Notes: a model not told the origin generated them from the letters alone. Shown: positions 25,055 through 34,570, numbered from the stretch's first letter. The stretch is 64,000 bases of DNA from Paraburkholderia heleia NBRC 101817 (GCF_000739775.1 NZ_BBJH01000038.1:1-64000); one strand, 5' to 3'. Made by a program: numbers and translations.

Positions 25055-25780
25055 TTATTTTGCACTGTTTTGCGGCGCTGCCGGGCTCGCCGTGGAGAGG
25101 CCAGCCTGCGTCATGCGCGCCGTGAGGTCCTTGATCGCGTCCGGCGCCTTGTACTGGCGCGCGAAATCGAGCGCCGTCATGCCGATCTGGTTCTTCGCAC
25201 CAAGCGTCGCGCCGTGCTCGAGCAGCATCTGGAGCGTCGTGAGATGGTCGCCGCGCGCGGCCATCATGAGCGGCGTCGTGCCGTTGGGCGACAGCGCGTT
25301 GACGTCGGCCGAATAGCCGATCAGGAGTTTCGCGACATCGTCGTTGCCGTTCGCGGCGGCGTAGTGCAGCGGGGTCCAGCCCTTCTTGTTGACCTCCGCG
25401 CCCTTGGTGATGAGGAGCTTCACGAAGTCGACGTCGCCGTTGAGCGAGGCGAGCATCAGCGCGTTTTCGCCTGCGCGGTCTTCGGCTGCGATGTTCGTCT
25501 TCGGGTTGTCGAGCAGCACCGCCCCGACCTTGTCGGACTTCTCGCGCGCTGCGATCACGAGGAGCGGCATGCCCTGGTCGTCAGTGGCGTTCGGATCCAT
25601 GCCATCTGCGAGCGCCTTTTGCACGCCCTTGTCGTCGTCGAATTTGACGCTCTTGATGAGCGAGTCGATCGGAGCGGCGTGTGCCGTGGCGCCGAACAGT
25701 GTGGCGGCGACGCCGAGCACGAGCGCGGCGGCAGTGCGGCGAACAGGGTTGGCGGCGTGCGGGAGCGGTTTTGAGTTCAT
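25055..25780 (-). CDS. Ankyrin-repeat protein, exported
   Basis: About 241 residues with a signal peptide ending at AHA|APID and roughly five ankyrin repeats, seen in GENALMLASLNGDVDFVKLLITKGAEVN, GWTPLHYAAANGNDDVAKLLIGYSADVN and TTPLMMAARGDHLTTLQMLLEHGATL. Ankyrin repeats usually bind proteins; the periplasmic location suggests an inhibitor or scaffold role, as in other Burkholderiaceae. Start at MNSKPL is chosen; MLRLDM five codons earlier is possible. It is 66 bases from tatD on the same strand. Confidence 0.9.
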   Translation of the reverse strand: MNSKPLPHAANPVRRTAAALVLGVAATLFGATAHAAPIDSLIKSVKFDDDKGVQKALADGMDPNATDDQGMPLLVIAAREKSDKVGAVLLDNPKTNIAAEDRAGENALMLASLNGDVDFVKLLITKGAEVNKKGWTPLHYAAANGNDDVAKLLIGYSADVNALSPNGTTPLMMAARGDHLTTLQMLLEHGATLGAKNQIGMTALDFARQYKAPDAIKDLTARMTQAGLSTASPAAPQNSAK

Positions 25781-25846
25781 GTCAAGTCTTAACATTATCT
25801 GCTATCTCGTTGATATTTAACACATTGACAGCATGCGGTTCGCGAT

Positions 25847-26632
25847 TCAGGCCTGCGGCTGGATCTTGAAGAGCCGGAAAAAGTTCTGCGTGGTGACAGC
25901 GCCAAGTTCGGCGTCCGGCAACCCGCGTTGCTGCGCAATGAATCTTCCGACATGGCTCACGTACGCAGGTTCATTGGGTTTGCCACGAAATGGCACCGGC
26001 GCGAGATAGGGCGAATCGGTTTCGATCAAAAGGCGCTCGATCGGCACGCGGCGCGCGACCTCCTGCACGTCCGTCGCGCTCTTGAACGTCACGATGCCCG
26101 AAAGCGAGATGTAAAAATTCTGCGCGAGCGCGCGCTCGGCAATCGCCCACGGCTCCGTGAAGCAATGCATCACGCCGCCCGGTTCCCCCGCGCGCTCTTC
26201 TTCCATGATGCGCAGGGTATCGTCCGAAGCGGCCCGCGTATGGACGATGAGCGGCTTGCCCGTGGCGTGCGCCGCGCGAATGTGCGTGCGAAAGCGCTCG
26301 CGCTGCCACTCCATGTCGGCGATCGTACGCTCGCCCAGACGATAGTAATCGAGCCCCGTTTCGCCGATCGCCACCACTTTCGGGTGCGCAGCCAGCTCGA
26401 CGAGCTCGGCCACGCTCGGCTCGCGCATGTGCTCGTGGTCGGGATGCACGCCCACCGACGCGTAGACATTCTCGTAGCGGCTCGCGATGTCGAGCACCGA
26501 GGGCAGCGTCTCGAGGTCCACCGACACGCACAGTGCGTGCGTGACGGCGTTCGCGCGCATGTTCTCGAGCACTTGCGGGAGGCGGTCGCCGAGGCCCTCG
26601 AAATTGATGTGGCAATGTGAATCGACAAACAT
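25847..26632 (-). CDS. tatD: TatD-family deoxyribonuclease
   Basis: A 261-residue TIM-barrel metal-dependent hydrolase. The N-terminal metal motif DSHCHINFE, the GVHPDHEHM and AIGETGLDYYR segments, LIVHTRAASDD, VMHCFTEPW and ETDSPYLAPVPFRGKPNEP are all present, so the active site is complete. Members (YcfH/TatD) have DNase or D-aminoacyl-tRNA-related activities. It belongs to the conserved mltG-tmk-holB-tatD run and follows holB by 41 bases. Confidence 0.95.
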   Translation of the reverse strand: MFVDSHCHINFEGLGDRLPQVLENMRANAVTHALCVSVDLETLPSVLDIASRYENVYASVGVHPDHEHMREPSVAELVELAAHPKVVAIGETGLDYYRLGERTIADMEWQRERFRTHIRAAHATGKPLIVHTRAASDDTLRIMEEERAGEPGGVMHCFTEPWAIAERALAQNFYISLSGIVTFKSATDVQEVARRVPIERLLIETDSPYLAPVPFRGKPNEPAYVSHVGRFIAQQRGLPDAELGAVTTQNFFRLFKIQPQA

Positions 26633-26673
26633 GGGTGGTCCTGCGACGAAAGTTTCGGGCCTGACTGTGGACG

Positions 26674-27717
26674 TCAGGCGAACAGTTCACGATAGCCGAG
26701 AAAGAGTTCCTCGAACACGAGGCGCGCATTCAGCGGGTGGTTTTCCACGGCGCGCTGCCGCGTAACCGTCTTCAGGTAGCGCGCGAGCGCCGCGGCGTCG
26801 AGCTTCGCGGCGCAGCGCGCGAGGCCGCCGGCGGCTTGCGGAAAGTAGCGCGGGCGTCCCGCGGTGCGTTCGGCGAGCAGATCGTAGACCCAGCGCTGCA
26901 GCCAGCCGAGCACGAGCGGCACCGGCAGCTTTTGCAGCGTCTCGCCGCAGGCAAAGGCGTCGCACGCCGGGCCCGCCGCGAGCTGGGCCAGGGTCCAGTC
27001 GCGCAGCGTGCGGTTTTCGTCGTGCGCGAGCGCGAGCGCGGCGAGCGGCGCGCCGCCGGCTTGCGCGAGCAGCGCCGGCGCGTCGTCCATGCCCTGCTGC
27101 GCAAGCCAGGCCGCGGCGGCTTCGGGCGCCGGCGTACCCATGGGCCACTGGCGGCAACGGCTGATGATGGTCGGCAACAGACGATCGACGCGCGCCGACA
27201 CCACGAGGAACACCACGCCCGCGGGTGGCTCTTCAAGCGTCTTGAGCAGCGCGTTCGCGGCGGCGACGTTGAGCGCCTCGGCCGGATACAGCACGACCAC
27301 GCGCAGGCCGCCGCGATGCGAGCCCACGCCCGTGAAGTCGAGCAGCGCCCGCACCTGCTCGATGCGGATTTCCTTGCTTGGCGCGCGACCCTTCTTGCCC
27401 TCTTCACCGTCGGCTTTGTCTGCCTTTTCGGCTTTGGCCTCATCGTCGCCGGCCTGGCCGATTTCGCCCGCCAAGGCCTCCGGCACGACGATGCGGTAAT
27501 CGGGATGATTGCCCTGGACAAACCAGTTGCACGCCGCGCACGTGCCACACGGCTCGCCGTTGGCCTGCGGCGCTTCGCAGAGCAGCCCCTTTGCCAGATG
27601 CTGCGCGAACGCGAGCTTGCCGATGCCCGCCTGGCCATGCAGCAGGAGCGCATGCGGCCAGTGGCTGCGCAGTTGCTGCAGGCGTTGCCAGTCGTCGGTT
27701 TGCCAAGGATAGATCAT
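26674..27717 (-). CDS. holB: DNA polymerase III delta-prime subunit
   Basis: Clamp-loader subunit of 347 residues. The degenerate P-loop is LLLHGQAGIGKLAFAQ, the zinc module is C-x8-C-x2-C-x2-C (LLCEAPQANGEPCGTCAACN), and the sensor-like LNVAAANALLKTLEEPP and LPTIISRCRQW complete the AAA+ core. A Lys/Asp/Glu-rich insertion (EAKAEKADKADGEEGKKG) sits between the zinc module and the core and is longer than in E. coli. The start MIYPWQTDDW lies 87 bases after tmk; an earlier in-frame start has no support. Confidence 0.95.
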   Translation of the reverse strand: MIYPWQTDDWQRLQQLRSHWPHALLLHGQAGIGKLAFAQHLAKGLLCEAPQANGEPCGTCAACNWFVQGNHPDYRIVVPEALAGEIGQAGDDEAKAEKADKADGEEGKKGRAPSKEIRIEQVRALLDFTGVGSHRGGLRVVVLYPAEALNVAAANALLKTLEEPPAGVVFLVVSARVDRLLPTIISRCRQWPMGTPAPEAAAAWLAQQGMDDAPALLAQAGGAPLAALALAHDENRTLRDWTLAQLAAGPACDAFACGETLQKLPVPLVLGWLQRWVYDLLAERTAGRPRYFPQAAGGLARCAAKLDAAALARYLKTVTRQRAVENHPLNARLVFEELFLGYRELFA

Positions 27718-27804
27718 CTTCGAAATCAACCGGTTAAGCGATCTTCGTGAGAATTGACATGAAGATCGCGCAGCCCCATCAGAACGCCAAATATCGCCTT
27801 GCAA

Positions 27805-28425
27805 TCAAAGCGCTGCGATCACATGCCCGAGTTTTTGGCGAATCGCATCGATACCCTGGGACGAATCGACGACCGCGAAACGATACGGTGCCTCTTCCGC
27901 GCGGCGCAGGTATTCGGCGCGCGTGCGTTTAAAGAACGCGTCGGACTCACTTTCGAAGCGATCGGGCTCGCGCGCCGCGCCGCGCCGTTCGCTTGCCGTG
28001 TCCGGCGGCAGGTCGAACAGCACCGTCAGGTCCGGCTGGAAACCGCCCTGCACCCAGCGCTCCAGCGTTTCGAGCTTGTCGCGCGGCAGACCGCGGCCGC
28101 CACCCTGGTACGCGAAGGTGGCGTCGCTGAAACGGTCGGACAGCACCCAGTCGCCGCGCGCGAGCGCGGGCTCGATCACCTTGGCGAGGTGTTCGCGGCG
28201 CGCCGCGAACATCAGGAGCGCCTCGGTTTCGAGGTCCATCGGCTGATGCAGCACGAGTTCCCGGATCGACTCGCCGAGCGGCGTGCCGCCGGGCTCGCGC
28301 GTCATGACGACCGTACGGCCCGTCGGCGCGAGCTTTTGGGCGAGCTGATCGCAAAACCACGCGAGATGCGTGGTTTTGCCCGCGCCGTCGATGCCCTCGA
28401 ACGTGATGAATCGGCCCCGCGCCAT
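27805..28425 (-). CDS. tmk: Thymidylate kinase
   Basis: Phosphorylates dTMP to dTDP. 206 residues with P-loop FEGIDGAGKTTHL (residues 9-20), the DR motif in VLSDRFSDATFAYQGGGRGL, and the LID region. Its ATG follows the mltG stop with no bases between (TAA-ATG), so translation is probably coupled. Conserved in this cluster with holB and tatD. Confidence 0.97.
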   Translation of the reverse strand: MARGRFITFEGIDGAGKTTHLAWFCDQLAQKLAPTGRTVVMTREPGGTPLGESIRELVLHQPMDLETEALLMFAARREHLAKVIEPALARGDWVLSDRFSDATFAYQGGGRGLPRDKLETLERWVQGGFQPDLTVLFDLPPDTASERRGAAREPDRFESESDAFFKRTRAEYLRRAEEAPYRFAVVDSSQGIDAIRQKLGHVIAAL

Positions 28426-29436
28426 TTAGTTACCCCGGATGTATTTGTCGACGGCCTTGTTGTGGTCGACAAGAGTGTCAGAAAAAACGCTGCTGCCGTC
28501 GCCGCGCGCCACGAAGTAGAGCGCCGCCGTCGATGCCGGATTGAGCGCCGCCTGGATCGCCGCGGCGCCGGGCAGCGCAATGGGCGTTGGCGGCAACCCG
28601 AGGCGCAGATACGTATTGTAGAGAGTGTCCGACTGCAGATCGCGCTTGCGCAAATGGCCCGCGTAGTTCTCGCCCAGACCGTAGATCACGGCCGGATCGG
28701 TCTGCAGCGGCATGCCCACTTTCAGGCGGTTCGAGAACACGGCCGCCACGAGCGCACGGTCGGCGGCGCGGCCCGTCTCCTTTTCGACGAGCGAAGCGAG
28801 CGTCAGTGCCTCGTAAGGCGACTTGAGCGGCAAGCCGGGCGAACGCGCGGTCCACGCTTCGTCCAGGCGCGTTTGCATCAGGTGGTACGCGCGCCGGTAT
28901 ACGTCGAGATCGCTCGAGCCCTTGTCGAACAGATAGGTGTCGGGGAAAAATAACCCCTCGCCGCTGCCGTCAGGGGCGGGCGGCGCGCCGATCGCGGCAA
29001 GCAGTTCGGCATCGCTCATGTTTGCCGTGTCGTGGCGCAGCGCGGGGTTCGCGTCGAGTTCGGCGCGCATGTGCTTGAAGGTCCAGCCTTCGATGATGGT
29101 GGCGACGGACTCGTTCACGTCGCCGAGCGCCATCTTCTGCAGCACCTCATAGGGCGTGATACCCGCCTTGAACTCGTAGTTGCCCGATTTGAGCTGGCTC
29201 TGCAAGCCAAGCACGCGTGTCATGAACACGAACAGTTGCGTCTGCACGGGCACGCCGCCGCGCCGCAGCTGCAGCGTGACGCTGCGCACGGTGCTGTGCG
29301 GCTTGATGGTGACGTCGAGCTGTGGGGCGGCAAGTTCGAGCGGCGCGGTGGCCCAGCGCCATACGCCGCCCGCCGCGGCGGCGGCAATCACGACTAGCGC
29401 GGCGCCGGCAACAAGGCTTTTCTTCAGAAGGGACAT
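28426..29436 (-). CDS. mltG: Endolytic murein transglycosylase
   Basis: A 336-residue inner-membrane anchored protein that cuts nascent peptidoglycan strands. N-terminal helix LVAGAALVVIAAAAAGGVW, a LysM-like region, and the YceG catalytic domain with TLASLVEKETGRAADR (catalytic Glu) and SDTLYNTYLRLGLPPTPIALPG, all typical. The frame runs upstream to 29523, but the start MSLLKKS places the helix at the N-terminus. First gene of the cluster, divergent from ygfZ. Confidence 0.96.
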   Translation of the reverse strand: MSLLKKSLVAGAALVVIAAAAAGGVWRWATAPLELAAPQLDVTIKPHSTVRSVTLQLRRGGVPVQTQLFVFMTRVLGLQSQLKSGNYEFKAGITPYEVLQKMALGDVNESVATIIEGWTFKHMRAELDANPALRHDTANMSDAELLAAIGAPPAPDGSGEGLFFPDTYLFDKGSSDLDVYRRAYHLMQTRLDEAWTARSPGLPLKSPYEALTLASLVEKETGRAADRALVAAVFSNRLKVGMPLQTDPAVIYGLGENYAGHLRKRDLQSDTLYNTYLRLGLPPTPIALPGAAAIQAALNPASTAALYFVARGDGSSVFSDTLVDHNKAVDKYIRGN

Positions 29437-29461
29437 GGAAACACGACTCAGGGGGACCTCA

Positions 29462-29467
29462 TATAAT
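29462..29467 (+). promoter_or_regulatory. TATAAT element in the mltG-ygfZ divergent gap
   Basis: A perfect TATAAT lies 46 bases upstream of the ygfZ start. No good -35 sits 16-18 bases before it, so it is only a candidate. The minus strand around it (TATTATAT) could also serve mltG. The gap is 77 bp. Confidence 0.35.
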
Positions 29468-29513
29468 AACTGCTTGCCTTCGCTAAAGTCAGGATTGACT
29501 GTTCCCCGAATCC

Positions 29514-30533
29514 ATGAACTCATCGCTCGATCCCGCTTCCACGCTTTCCGTTCCTGAATCCACGTCCGACTTCGACGCCGTTCTGAAAGGCGGCGCTTAT
29601 GCGATCCTGCCGCAGTTCGGCGTGATCGACGCCAACGGCGACGACGCCGCGGCCTTCCTGCACAGCCAGCTCACCAACGACGTCCAGCATCTCGACGTAG
29701 CCGGCGCGCGCCTCGCGGGCTACTGCTCGCCCAAGGGGCGTCTCCTCGCCTCGTTCCTCACCTGGAAGACCGGCGACACAATCCGTCTCCTGATTTCCAG
29801 GGACGTCCAGGCAGCGGTGCAAAAACGCCTGTCGATGTTCGTCCTGCGCGCCAAGGCCAAACTCACCGACGACAGCGACAAGCTGCTCGTGGTGGGGCTC
29901 GCCGGCGACGTGCGCGGCGCGCTCGCGAGCGTGTTCGACGCGTTGCCCGACGGCGTGCACGTGAAAGTGGACGACCCCGCGGGCACGCTGATCCGCGTGC
30001 CCGACGCGGCCGGCGTGCTGCGTTATCTGTGGGTCGGCCCGAAGGAAGCGGTGCAGGCGCGCCTCGCGAAGCTCGACGGTGCGCTCAAGCGCGTGTCGCC
30101 GGCGGTGTGGGACTGGCTCGACATTCGCGCGGGCGAGCCGCGCATCACGCAAGCCGTGAGCGAGCAGTTCGTGCCGCAGATGGTCAATTACGACGTGCTG
30201 GGCGGCGTGAACTTCCGCAAGGGCTGCTACCCTGGCCAGGAAATCGTCGCGCGCAGCCAGTATCGCGGCACGATCAAGCGCCGTACCGCACTCGCCCATG
30301 TGGCCGCGAGTCTGGACGCCGCGCATGCGGGCGTCGAACTCTTCCATTCGGACGACCCGAGCCAGCCGTGCGGCATGGTCGTGAACGCTGCCGCCGCGCC
30401 GGAGGGCGGTGTCGATCTGCTCGCCGAAATCAAGCTTGCCGCGCTCGAAACGGGCAGCGTGCATCTGGGCGCCGCGGACGGCCCCGCGCTGCGCGTGCTG
30501 CCGCTGCCGTACGCGTTGCCGGCCGAAGTTTGA
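29514..30533 (+). CDS. ygfZ: tRNA-modifying protein YgfZ (folate-binding)
   Basis: 339 residues, GcvT-like fold, needed in E. coli for iron-sulphur enzymes such as MiaB. The family motif is intact as NFRKGCYPGQEIVARSQYRG near residue 235, and the N-terminal AAAFLHSQLTNDVQHLDVAGARLAGYCSPKGRLLASF is typical. The ATG is adjacent to its own promoter region, divergent from mltG. The next plus-strand gene (NRDE protein) follows after 91 bases. Confidence 0.95.
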   Translation: MNSSLDPASTLSVPESTSDFDAVLKGGAYAILPQFGVIDANGDDAAAFLHSQLTNDVQHLDVAGARLAGYCSPKGRLLASFLTWKTGDTIRLLISRDVQAAVQKRLSMFVLRAKAKLTDDSDKLLVVGLAGDVRGALASVFDALPDGVHVKVDDPAGTLIRVPDAAGVLRYLWVGPKEAVQARLAKLDGALKRVSPAVWDWLDIRAGEPRITQAVSEQFVPQMVNYDVLGGVNFRKGCYPGQEIVARSQYRGTIKRRTALAHVAASLDAAHAGVELFHSDDPSQPCGMVVNAAAAPEGGVDLLAEIKLAALETGSVHLGAADGPALRVLPLPYALPAEV

Positions 30534-30624
30534 CGCCGCACGCTGTGTCCATCGCGAGCGAGGCGCCCTGCGACTCACGTTGTGTGGGCGCGGCCCCACT
30601 CCCGACCCTGCAAGGGCCAACTGC

Positions 30625-31479
30625 ATGTGCCTGATCGTCTTCGACTGGCGTCCGCGCGCGAGCGCCGGCGCGCTCTTCACGCTCGCGGCCAACCGCGACG
30701 AGTTCCTGCGCCGCACCGCCGACCCGCTGCACTGGTGGAACGCCTCGGACGACGTCACGTCGCCGGGCAGTTCGGCAACGGGCGTGCTGGCGGGCCGCGA
30801 TCTCGTGGGCGGCGGCACCTGGCTCGGCATGACGCGCAGCGGCCGCTTCGCCGCGCTCACGAACTATCGCGCGCCGAACGACATGCGCCCCGACGCGCCC
30901 ACGCGCGGCACGCTCGTCTCGCGCTGGCTCACCGGCGCGCAAGGTCTGCCCGATACGCCGCTCGGCTATCTCGACGAGATCGCGCGCTCGGGCGATCTCT
31001 ACAACGGCTTCAACCTGATCGTCGGCGACTGGGCGCGGCGCGAAATGGCCTGGTACTGCAATCGCGCGGACCGAGCACCCGCCTTGCTGCCCGAAGGCAC
31101 GCACGGCATTTCGAACGCCGTCCTCGACACGCCGTGGCCCAAGCTCGTGCGCAAGCGCGCGGAACTCGCGCAACTCGCAGGGGGCGACGCGCAAGTCCCG
31201 CTCGCGCGGCTCGTGGACATGATGCGCGACCCGCAGGTCGCGCCCGACCGCGAGTTGCCCGCCACGGGCATTTCGCTGGAACGCGAACGCGCGCTTTCCG
31301 CGGCATTCATCGAAACGCCCGATTACGGTACGCGCGGCACCACGGCGCTGCGCGTCACGCTGCGCGGTGCCCTGCTGGACGTGCAAGCGCTGGAGCGCAG
31401 CGACGACGACGGCTCGCACCGCGTCGTGCGCCCGGGCGCCTTCGAGCGCCGCGAGACTTATACGGTCGAAAGAGGCTGA
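30625..31479 (+). CDS. NRDE-family protein (TANGO2-like)
   Basis: 284 residues beginning MCLIVFDWRPRASAGALFTLAANRDEFLRR, which contains the NRDE motif that names the family and a Cys at position 2 that would be N-terminal after Met removal, as in Ntn hydrolases. The GGTWLGMTRSGRFAALTNYR and GISNAVLDTPWPKLVRKR stretches are conserved. Homologues include eukaryotic TANGO2; biochemical role uncertain. It lies downstream of ygfZ on the same strand. Confidence 0.93.
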   Translation: MCLIVFDWRPRASAGALFTLAANRDEFLRRTADPLHWWNASDDVTSPGSSATGVLAGRDLVGGGTWLGMTRSGRFAALTNYRAPNDMRPDAPTRGTLVSRWLTGAQGLPDTPLGYLDEIARSGDLYNGFNLIVGDWARREMAWYCNRADRAPALLPEGTHGISNAVLDTPWPKLVRKRAELAQLAGGDAQVPLARLVDMMRDPQVAPDRELPATGISLERERALSAAFIETPDYGTRGTTALRVTLRGALLDVQALERSDDDGSHRVVRPGAFERRETYTVERG

Positions 31480-31549
31480 GCGCGTTTCAGTCGCCCGTGC
31501 CGAACGCCGGGCGCAGCGAGTGGCATGGCACGGACCCCGTGCGCCGCGT

Positions 31550-32431
31550 TTATTGCGGCGCTTGCCTGACTTCAGGTTTGAGCGAGAGCGGATCGGTCGG
31601 GTTGCGCAATGTTTCGATGTCCTCATGACGCAGTTTCACCGAAGGGAGAATCTGCGGATGCGTGAGGATATAGAAGCGCCCTTCCCGCACGGCGTCGAAC
31701 GTCGCCTTCGCGACGTCGCCGGGCGTGAGCTTGCCCGAACGCACCGCGCGCTGCAACTGCAGATCGGCGGCTTGCTGCGAGCGCGTGGGCGGCGCGTCGT
31801 TGCGCAGATCGTCGGGGCGGCTGCGTCCGGCATTTGCAATGCCGGTGGACACGAACGCCGGACATAGCAGCGAGCAGCTCACCTTGTCGGTCACGTTCTT
31901 CAGGTCGTGATAGAGCGTTTCGGTGAGCGACACCACAGCATGCTTCGACGCGTTGTACACGCCCATGGCGGGCGGCGAAAGCAGCCCCGCCACCGAAGCC
32001 GTGTTGACAATGTGCGCGCGCTCGCCCTGCGTGAGCATCGCCGGCGTGAAGCTGCGCACGCCATTGGCCACGCCCATCACGTTCACGCCGAACACCCAGT
32101 CCCAGTCCTTCGCACTGCTTTCCCACACGAAGCCGCCGGTGCCGACGCCCGCGTTGTTGAAAAGCAGATGGACTTTGCCGTAGGTGTCGAGCGCAGCCTT
32201 TGCAAGTGCGTCGACCTGGGCGGCATCGCGCACGTCGGTGCGTACGCCGATGACCTGTGTGCCGCCTTCGCGCAATGCATTGACGGTTTCGTCGAGCAGC
32301 CCCTGATCGACATCGGCGAGCACGAGCTTCATGCCGAGCGCGGCGGCCTGCTGCGCGAACGCGCGGCCAAAGCCGCTTGCCGCGCCCGTGATGACGGCCA
32401 CGCGGCCGTCGAACTCAAACGGTTCGGACAT
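31550..32431 (-). CDS. Short-chain dehydrogenase/reductase
   Basis: 293 residues, classical SDR: cofactor loop TGAASGFGR (15-23), NNAG (92-95), catalytic Ser146, Tyr159 and Lys163 in the YNASK motif. The Asp after the second strand (VLADVD) suggests NAD(H) preference. Substrate unknown; position beside acyl-CoA genes suggests lipid or alcohol oxidation. An upstream ATG context of GCAGGATTCGCA gives a ribosome site. The C-terminus is family-typical. Confidence 0.93.
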   Translation of the reverse strand: MSEPFEFDGRVAVITGAASGFGRAFAQQAAALGMKLVLADVDQGLLDETVNALREGGTQVIGVRTDVRDAAQVDALAKAALDTYGKVHLLFNNAGVGTGGFVWESSAKDWDWVFGVNVMGVANGVRSFTPAMLTQGERAHIVNTASVAGLLSPPAMGVYNASKHAVVSLTETLYHDLKNVTDKVSCSLLCPAFVSTGIANAGRSRPDDLRNDAPPTRSQQAADLQLQRAVRSGKLTPGDVAKATFDAVREGRFYILTHPQILPSVKLRHEDIETLRNPTDPLSLKPEVRQAPQ

Positions 32432-32521
32432 TGCGAATCCTGCGGTGAAGGTTACGGTGAATACTGCGCATGGAGAAGCGCAAGCGCCCTTTCCGGGCGC
32501 TTGCGCTAAACGGTGAAACGG

Positions 32522-33520
32522 TTAGATCAGCTTGACGAGCTGCTTGCCGAAGTTCTGGCCTTTGAGCATGCCGAGGAACGCGCTGGGCGCGTTCTCGAGC
32601 CCCTCGGCGACGGTCTCGCGATACACGAGCTGTCGCTTCGCGACGAGCGTTCCCAATTCCGTCAACGCCTGCGGCCACACCTCCATGTGCTCGCTCACGA
32701 TAAAGCCCTGCACGAGCAGGCGCTGCGTGAGCAGCAGTTGCGGATACTTGAGCGGCATCGGCTCGCCGTCGTAGCCGGCGATCATCCCGCACAGCGCGAT
32801 GCGGCCGAACGCGTTCATGCGCGCGAGCGTCGCGTCGAGCACCGCGCCGCCGACGTTCTCGAAGTAGCCGTCCACGCCGTCCGGCGTCGCGGCCTTGAGG
32901 TCCTGATAGAGATTGCCGGCCTTGTAATCGACGCATGCGTCGAAGCCGAGCGTCTCCACGACGTAGCGGCACTTATCCGCGCCGCCCGCGATGCCCACCG
33001 CGCGGCAACCCGCGCGCTTCGCGAGCTGGCCGACCACGCTGCCCACCGCGCCGCTCGCCGCGCTCACGACGACGGTTTGCCCCGCCTTCGGCTCGATGAT
33101 GCGGTTCAGGCCGTACCACCCAGTGACGCCCGGCATGCCCACCGGCCCGAGGTATGCGGAAAGCGGCACATGCGTCGTATCGACGACGCGCAGGTCGCGG
33201 CCGTCCGAGGTGCCGAACTCCTGCCAGCCGAACATGCCCACGACCTTGTCGCCGACCTTGAACTTCGCGTTGCGCGACTCGACCACTTCGCCCACCGTGC
33301 CGCCGATCATCACCGAGTCGAGCGGCTGCGGCGCCGCGTACGACTTGCTGTCGTTCATGCGCCCGCGCATGTACGGGTCGAGCGACAGGTAGTGGTTGCG
33401 CACGCGCAGTTGGCCATCTTCGAGCGGTGCGAGCGGCGCCTTGACGAGGCGGAAGTTGTCGACGCTCGCGGCGCCTTCCGGGCGCGAAGCGAGCAGGATC
33501 TGGCGATTGGTCTGGGTCAT
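32522..33520 (-). CDS. NADP-dependent MDR oxidoreductase
   Basis: 332 residues of the zinc-independent medium-chain reductase group (leukotriene B4 dehydrogenase / curcumin reductase type). LSLDPYMRGRMND is the group hallmark, GWQEFGTSDGRDLRVVD follows, and the cofactor loop is SAASGAVGSVVGQLAKRAG. No catalytic zinc Cys/His set is present. Likely reduces an enone/enal double bond with NADPH. The gene's frame is open far upstream (antisense extension without support); the ATG fits the family. Confidence 0.93.
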   Translation of the reverse strand: MTQTNRQILLASRPEGAASVDNFRLVKAPLAPLEDGQLRVRNHYLSLDPYMRGRMNDSKSYAAPQPLDSVMIGGTVGEVVESRNAKFKVGDKVVGMFGWQEFGTSDGRDLRVVDTTHVPLSAYLGPVGMPGVTGWYGLNRIIEPKAGQTVVVSAASGAVGSVVGQLAKRAGCRAVGIAGGADKCRYVVETLGFDACVDYKAGNLYQDLKAATPDGVDGYFENVGGAVLDATLARMNAFGRIALCGMIAGYDGEPMPLKYPQLLLTQRLLVQGFIVSEHMEVWPQALTELGTLVAKRQLVYRETVAEGLENAPSAFLGMLKGQNFGKQLVKLI

Positions 33521-33630
33521 GGCGTCCGTGTTGCTTTGTTGGGCGCGGCGAGGGGTGTACGCCTGCCGCGCAAAAAAAACAGCAATCGGGTGCGTGCGGG
33601 CAAAGCCCCCGCACGTGCCCGATCGCGCGA

Positions 33631-34158
33631 TTAACCGTCGCTCGGGCCGGGCCGCGCGCTGGGGTCGCTGCGCAGACGCTGACGCGTCACGTCGCGGCCC
33701 ACCGCAAGCCGGCGCATGTACTTGAAGGTGCCGAGCGCCTTGGCGACGAAATGGCCTTCGCTGTCGCGAATCTCGCCTTCGCAATAGGCCATGGTGGTGG
33801 AACGGTGCAGCACGCGGCCGGTGGCGCGCAATTCGCCGCGCCCCGGCTGCATGAAGTTCACTTTCATTTCGACGGTGACGACGCCCACGCCGTCGGCGGC
33901 GACGCTGCGCGCCGCCATGGCGAGCGCGATATCGGCGAGCGTCATCGTGACGCCGCCGTGCGCGACGTCCCACGTATTCAGATGCCGTTCGGCGAGCGGC
34001 AGCACGACTTCGCTCGCGCCGTCGCGCGCGCTCACGAGTTGCGCGCCGAGATGCTCGACGAAGGGACTCTCGATGATCGTGAGCGACGCTTGCGGCTGTG
34101 GTGCGTCTTCGCCTTTTGGCGCGCCGCCGCCCTGCGATTGATCTGCGGTGCCGGTCAT
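33631..34158 (-). CDS. PaaI-family hot-dog thioesterase
   Basis: 175 residues, hot-dog fold. LNTWDVAHGGVTMTLADIALAMAARS contains the conserved HGG motif, and VVTVEMKVNFMQPGRG and GRVLHRSTTMAYCEGEIRDSEGHFVAKALGTFKY are the typical strands. Probably hydrolyses an acyl-CoA. The ~35-residue N-terminus is Gly/Gln-rich and the C-terminal tail is Arg-rich; both look disordered. It starts eight bases after the Dabb gene's stop, so the two are one operon. Confidence 0.9.
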   Translation of the reverse strand: MTGTADQSQGGGAPKGEDAPQPQASLTIIESPFVEHLGAQLVSARDGASEVVLPLAERHLNTWDVAHGGVTMTLADIALAMAARSVAADGVGVVTVEMKVNFMQPGRGELRATGRVLHRSTTMAYCEGEIRDSEGHFVAKALGTFKYMRRLAVGRDVTRQRLRSDPSARPGPSDG

Positions 34159-34166
34159 GATGCGCT

Positions 34167-34469
34167 TCAGACCACGTAATCCACGCACTGGCGCGACTCG
34201 GCCACGAGCTTCGCGAACTGCTTCACGACGAGATGCTCGGGGTGGTCCTGATAGCCGTCGAGCGCGGCCTGATCGGCAAAATCGGCAATGAGCACGAGGT
34301 CGAACGTGGAAGCAAGGCCCGGCTCGGCCACACCGGCTTCGAGGTGCAGCGTGCCCGGCACGAGATCGCGGCAGCCTTCGAGCAAGGCCTTGAACTTCAA
34401 GACATTCTCGGCACGCGTCGCGCCTTCGGCCGACTCCTTGAACTTCCACATCACGATATGACGAATCAC
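34167..34469 (-). CDS. Dabb-domain (stress-responsive A/B barrel) protein
   Basis: 100 residues with the dimeric alpha/beta barrel fold: IRHIVMWKFKESAEG at the N-terminus, FDLVLIADFADQAALDGYQDHPEHL in the centre, ending CVDYVV. The start is a GTG, supported by AGGTGAG before it; the in-frame ATG a few codons later would cut the first strand. Role unknown. Its close linkage to the PaaI thioesterase suggests they work together. Confidence 0.88.
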   Translation of the reverse strand: MIRHIVMWKFKESAEGATRAENVLKFKALLEGCRDLVPGTLHLEAGVAEPGLASTFDLVLIADFADQAALDGYQDHPEHLVVKQFAKLVAESRQCVDYVV

Positions 34470-34570
34470 GAACTCACCTCGTTCAGTCTGCATGGGAACA
34501 GGCGCCGCACCGTGCGCGCGCCGACAGCCGTCATGATACCCGCAGCAGTTCGAGCGCGAGAGCGGTCCGG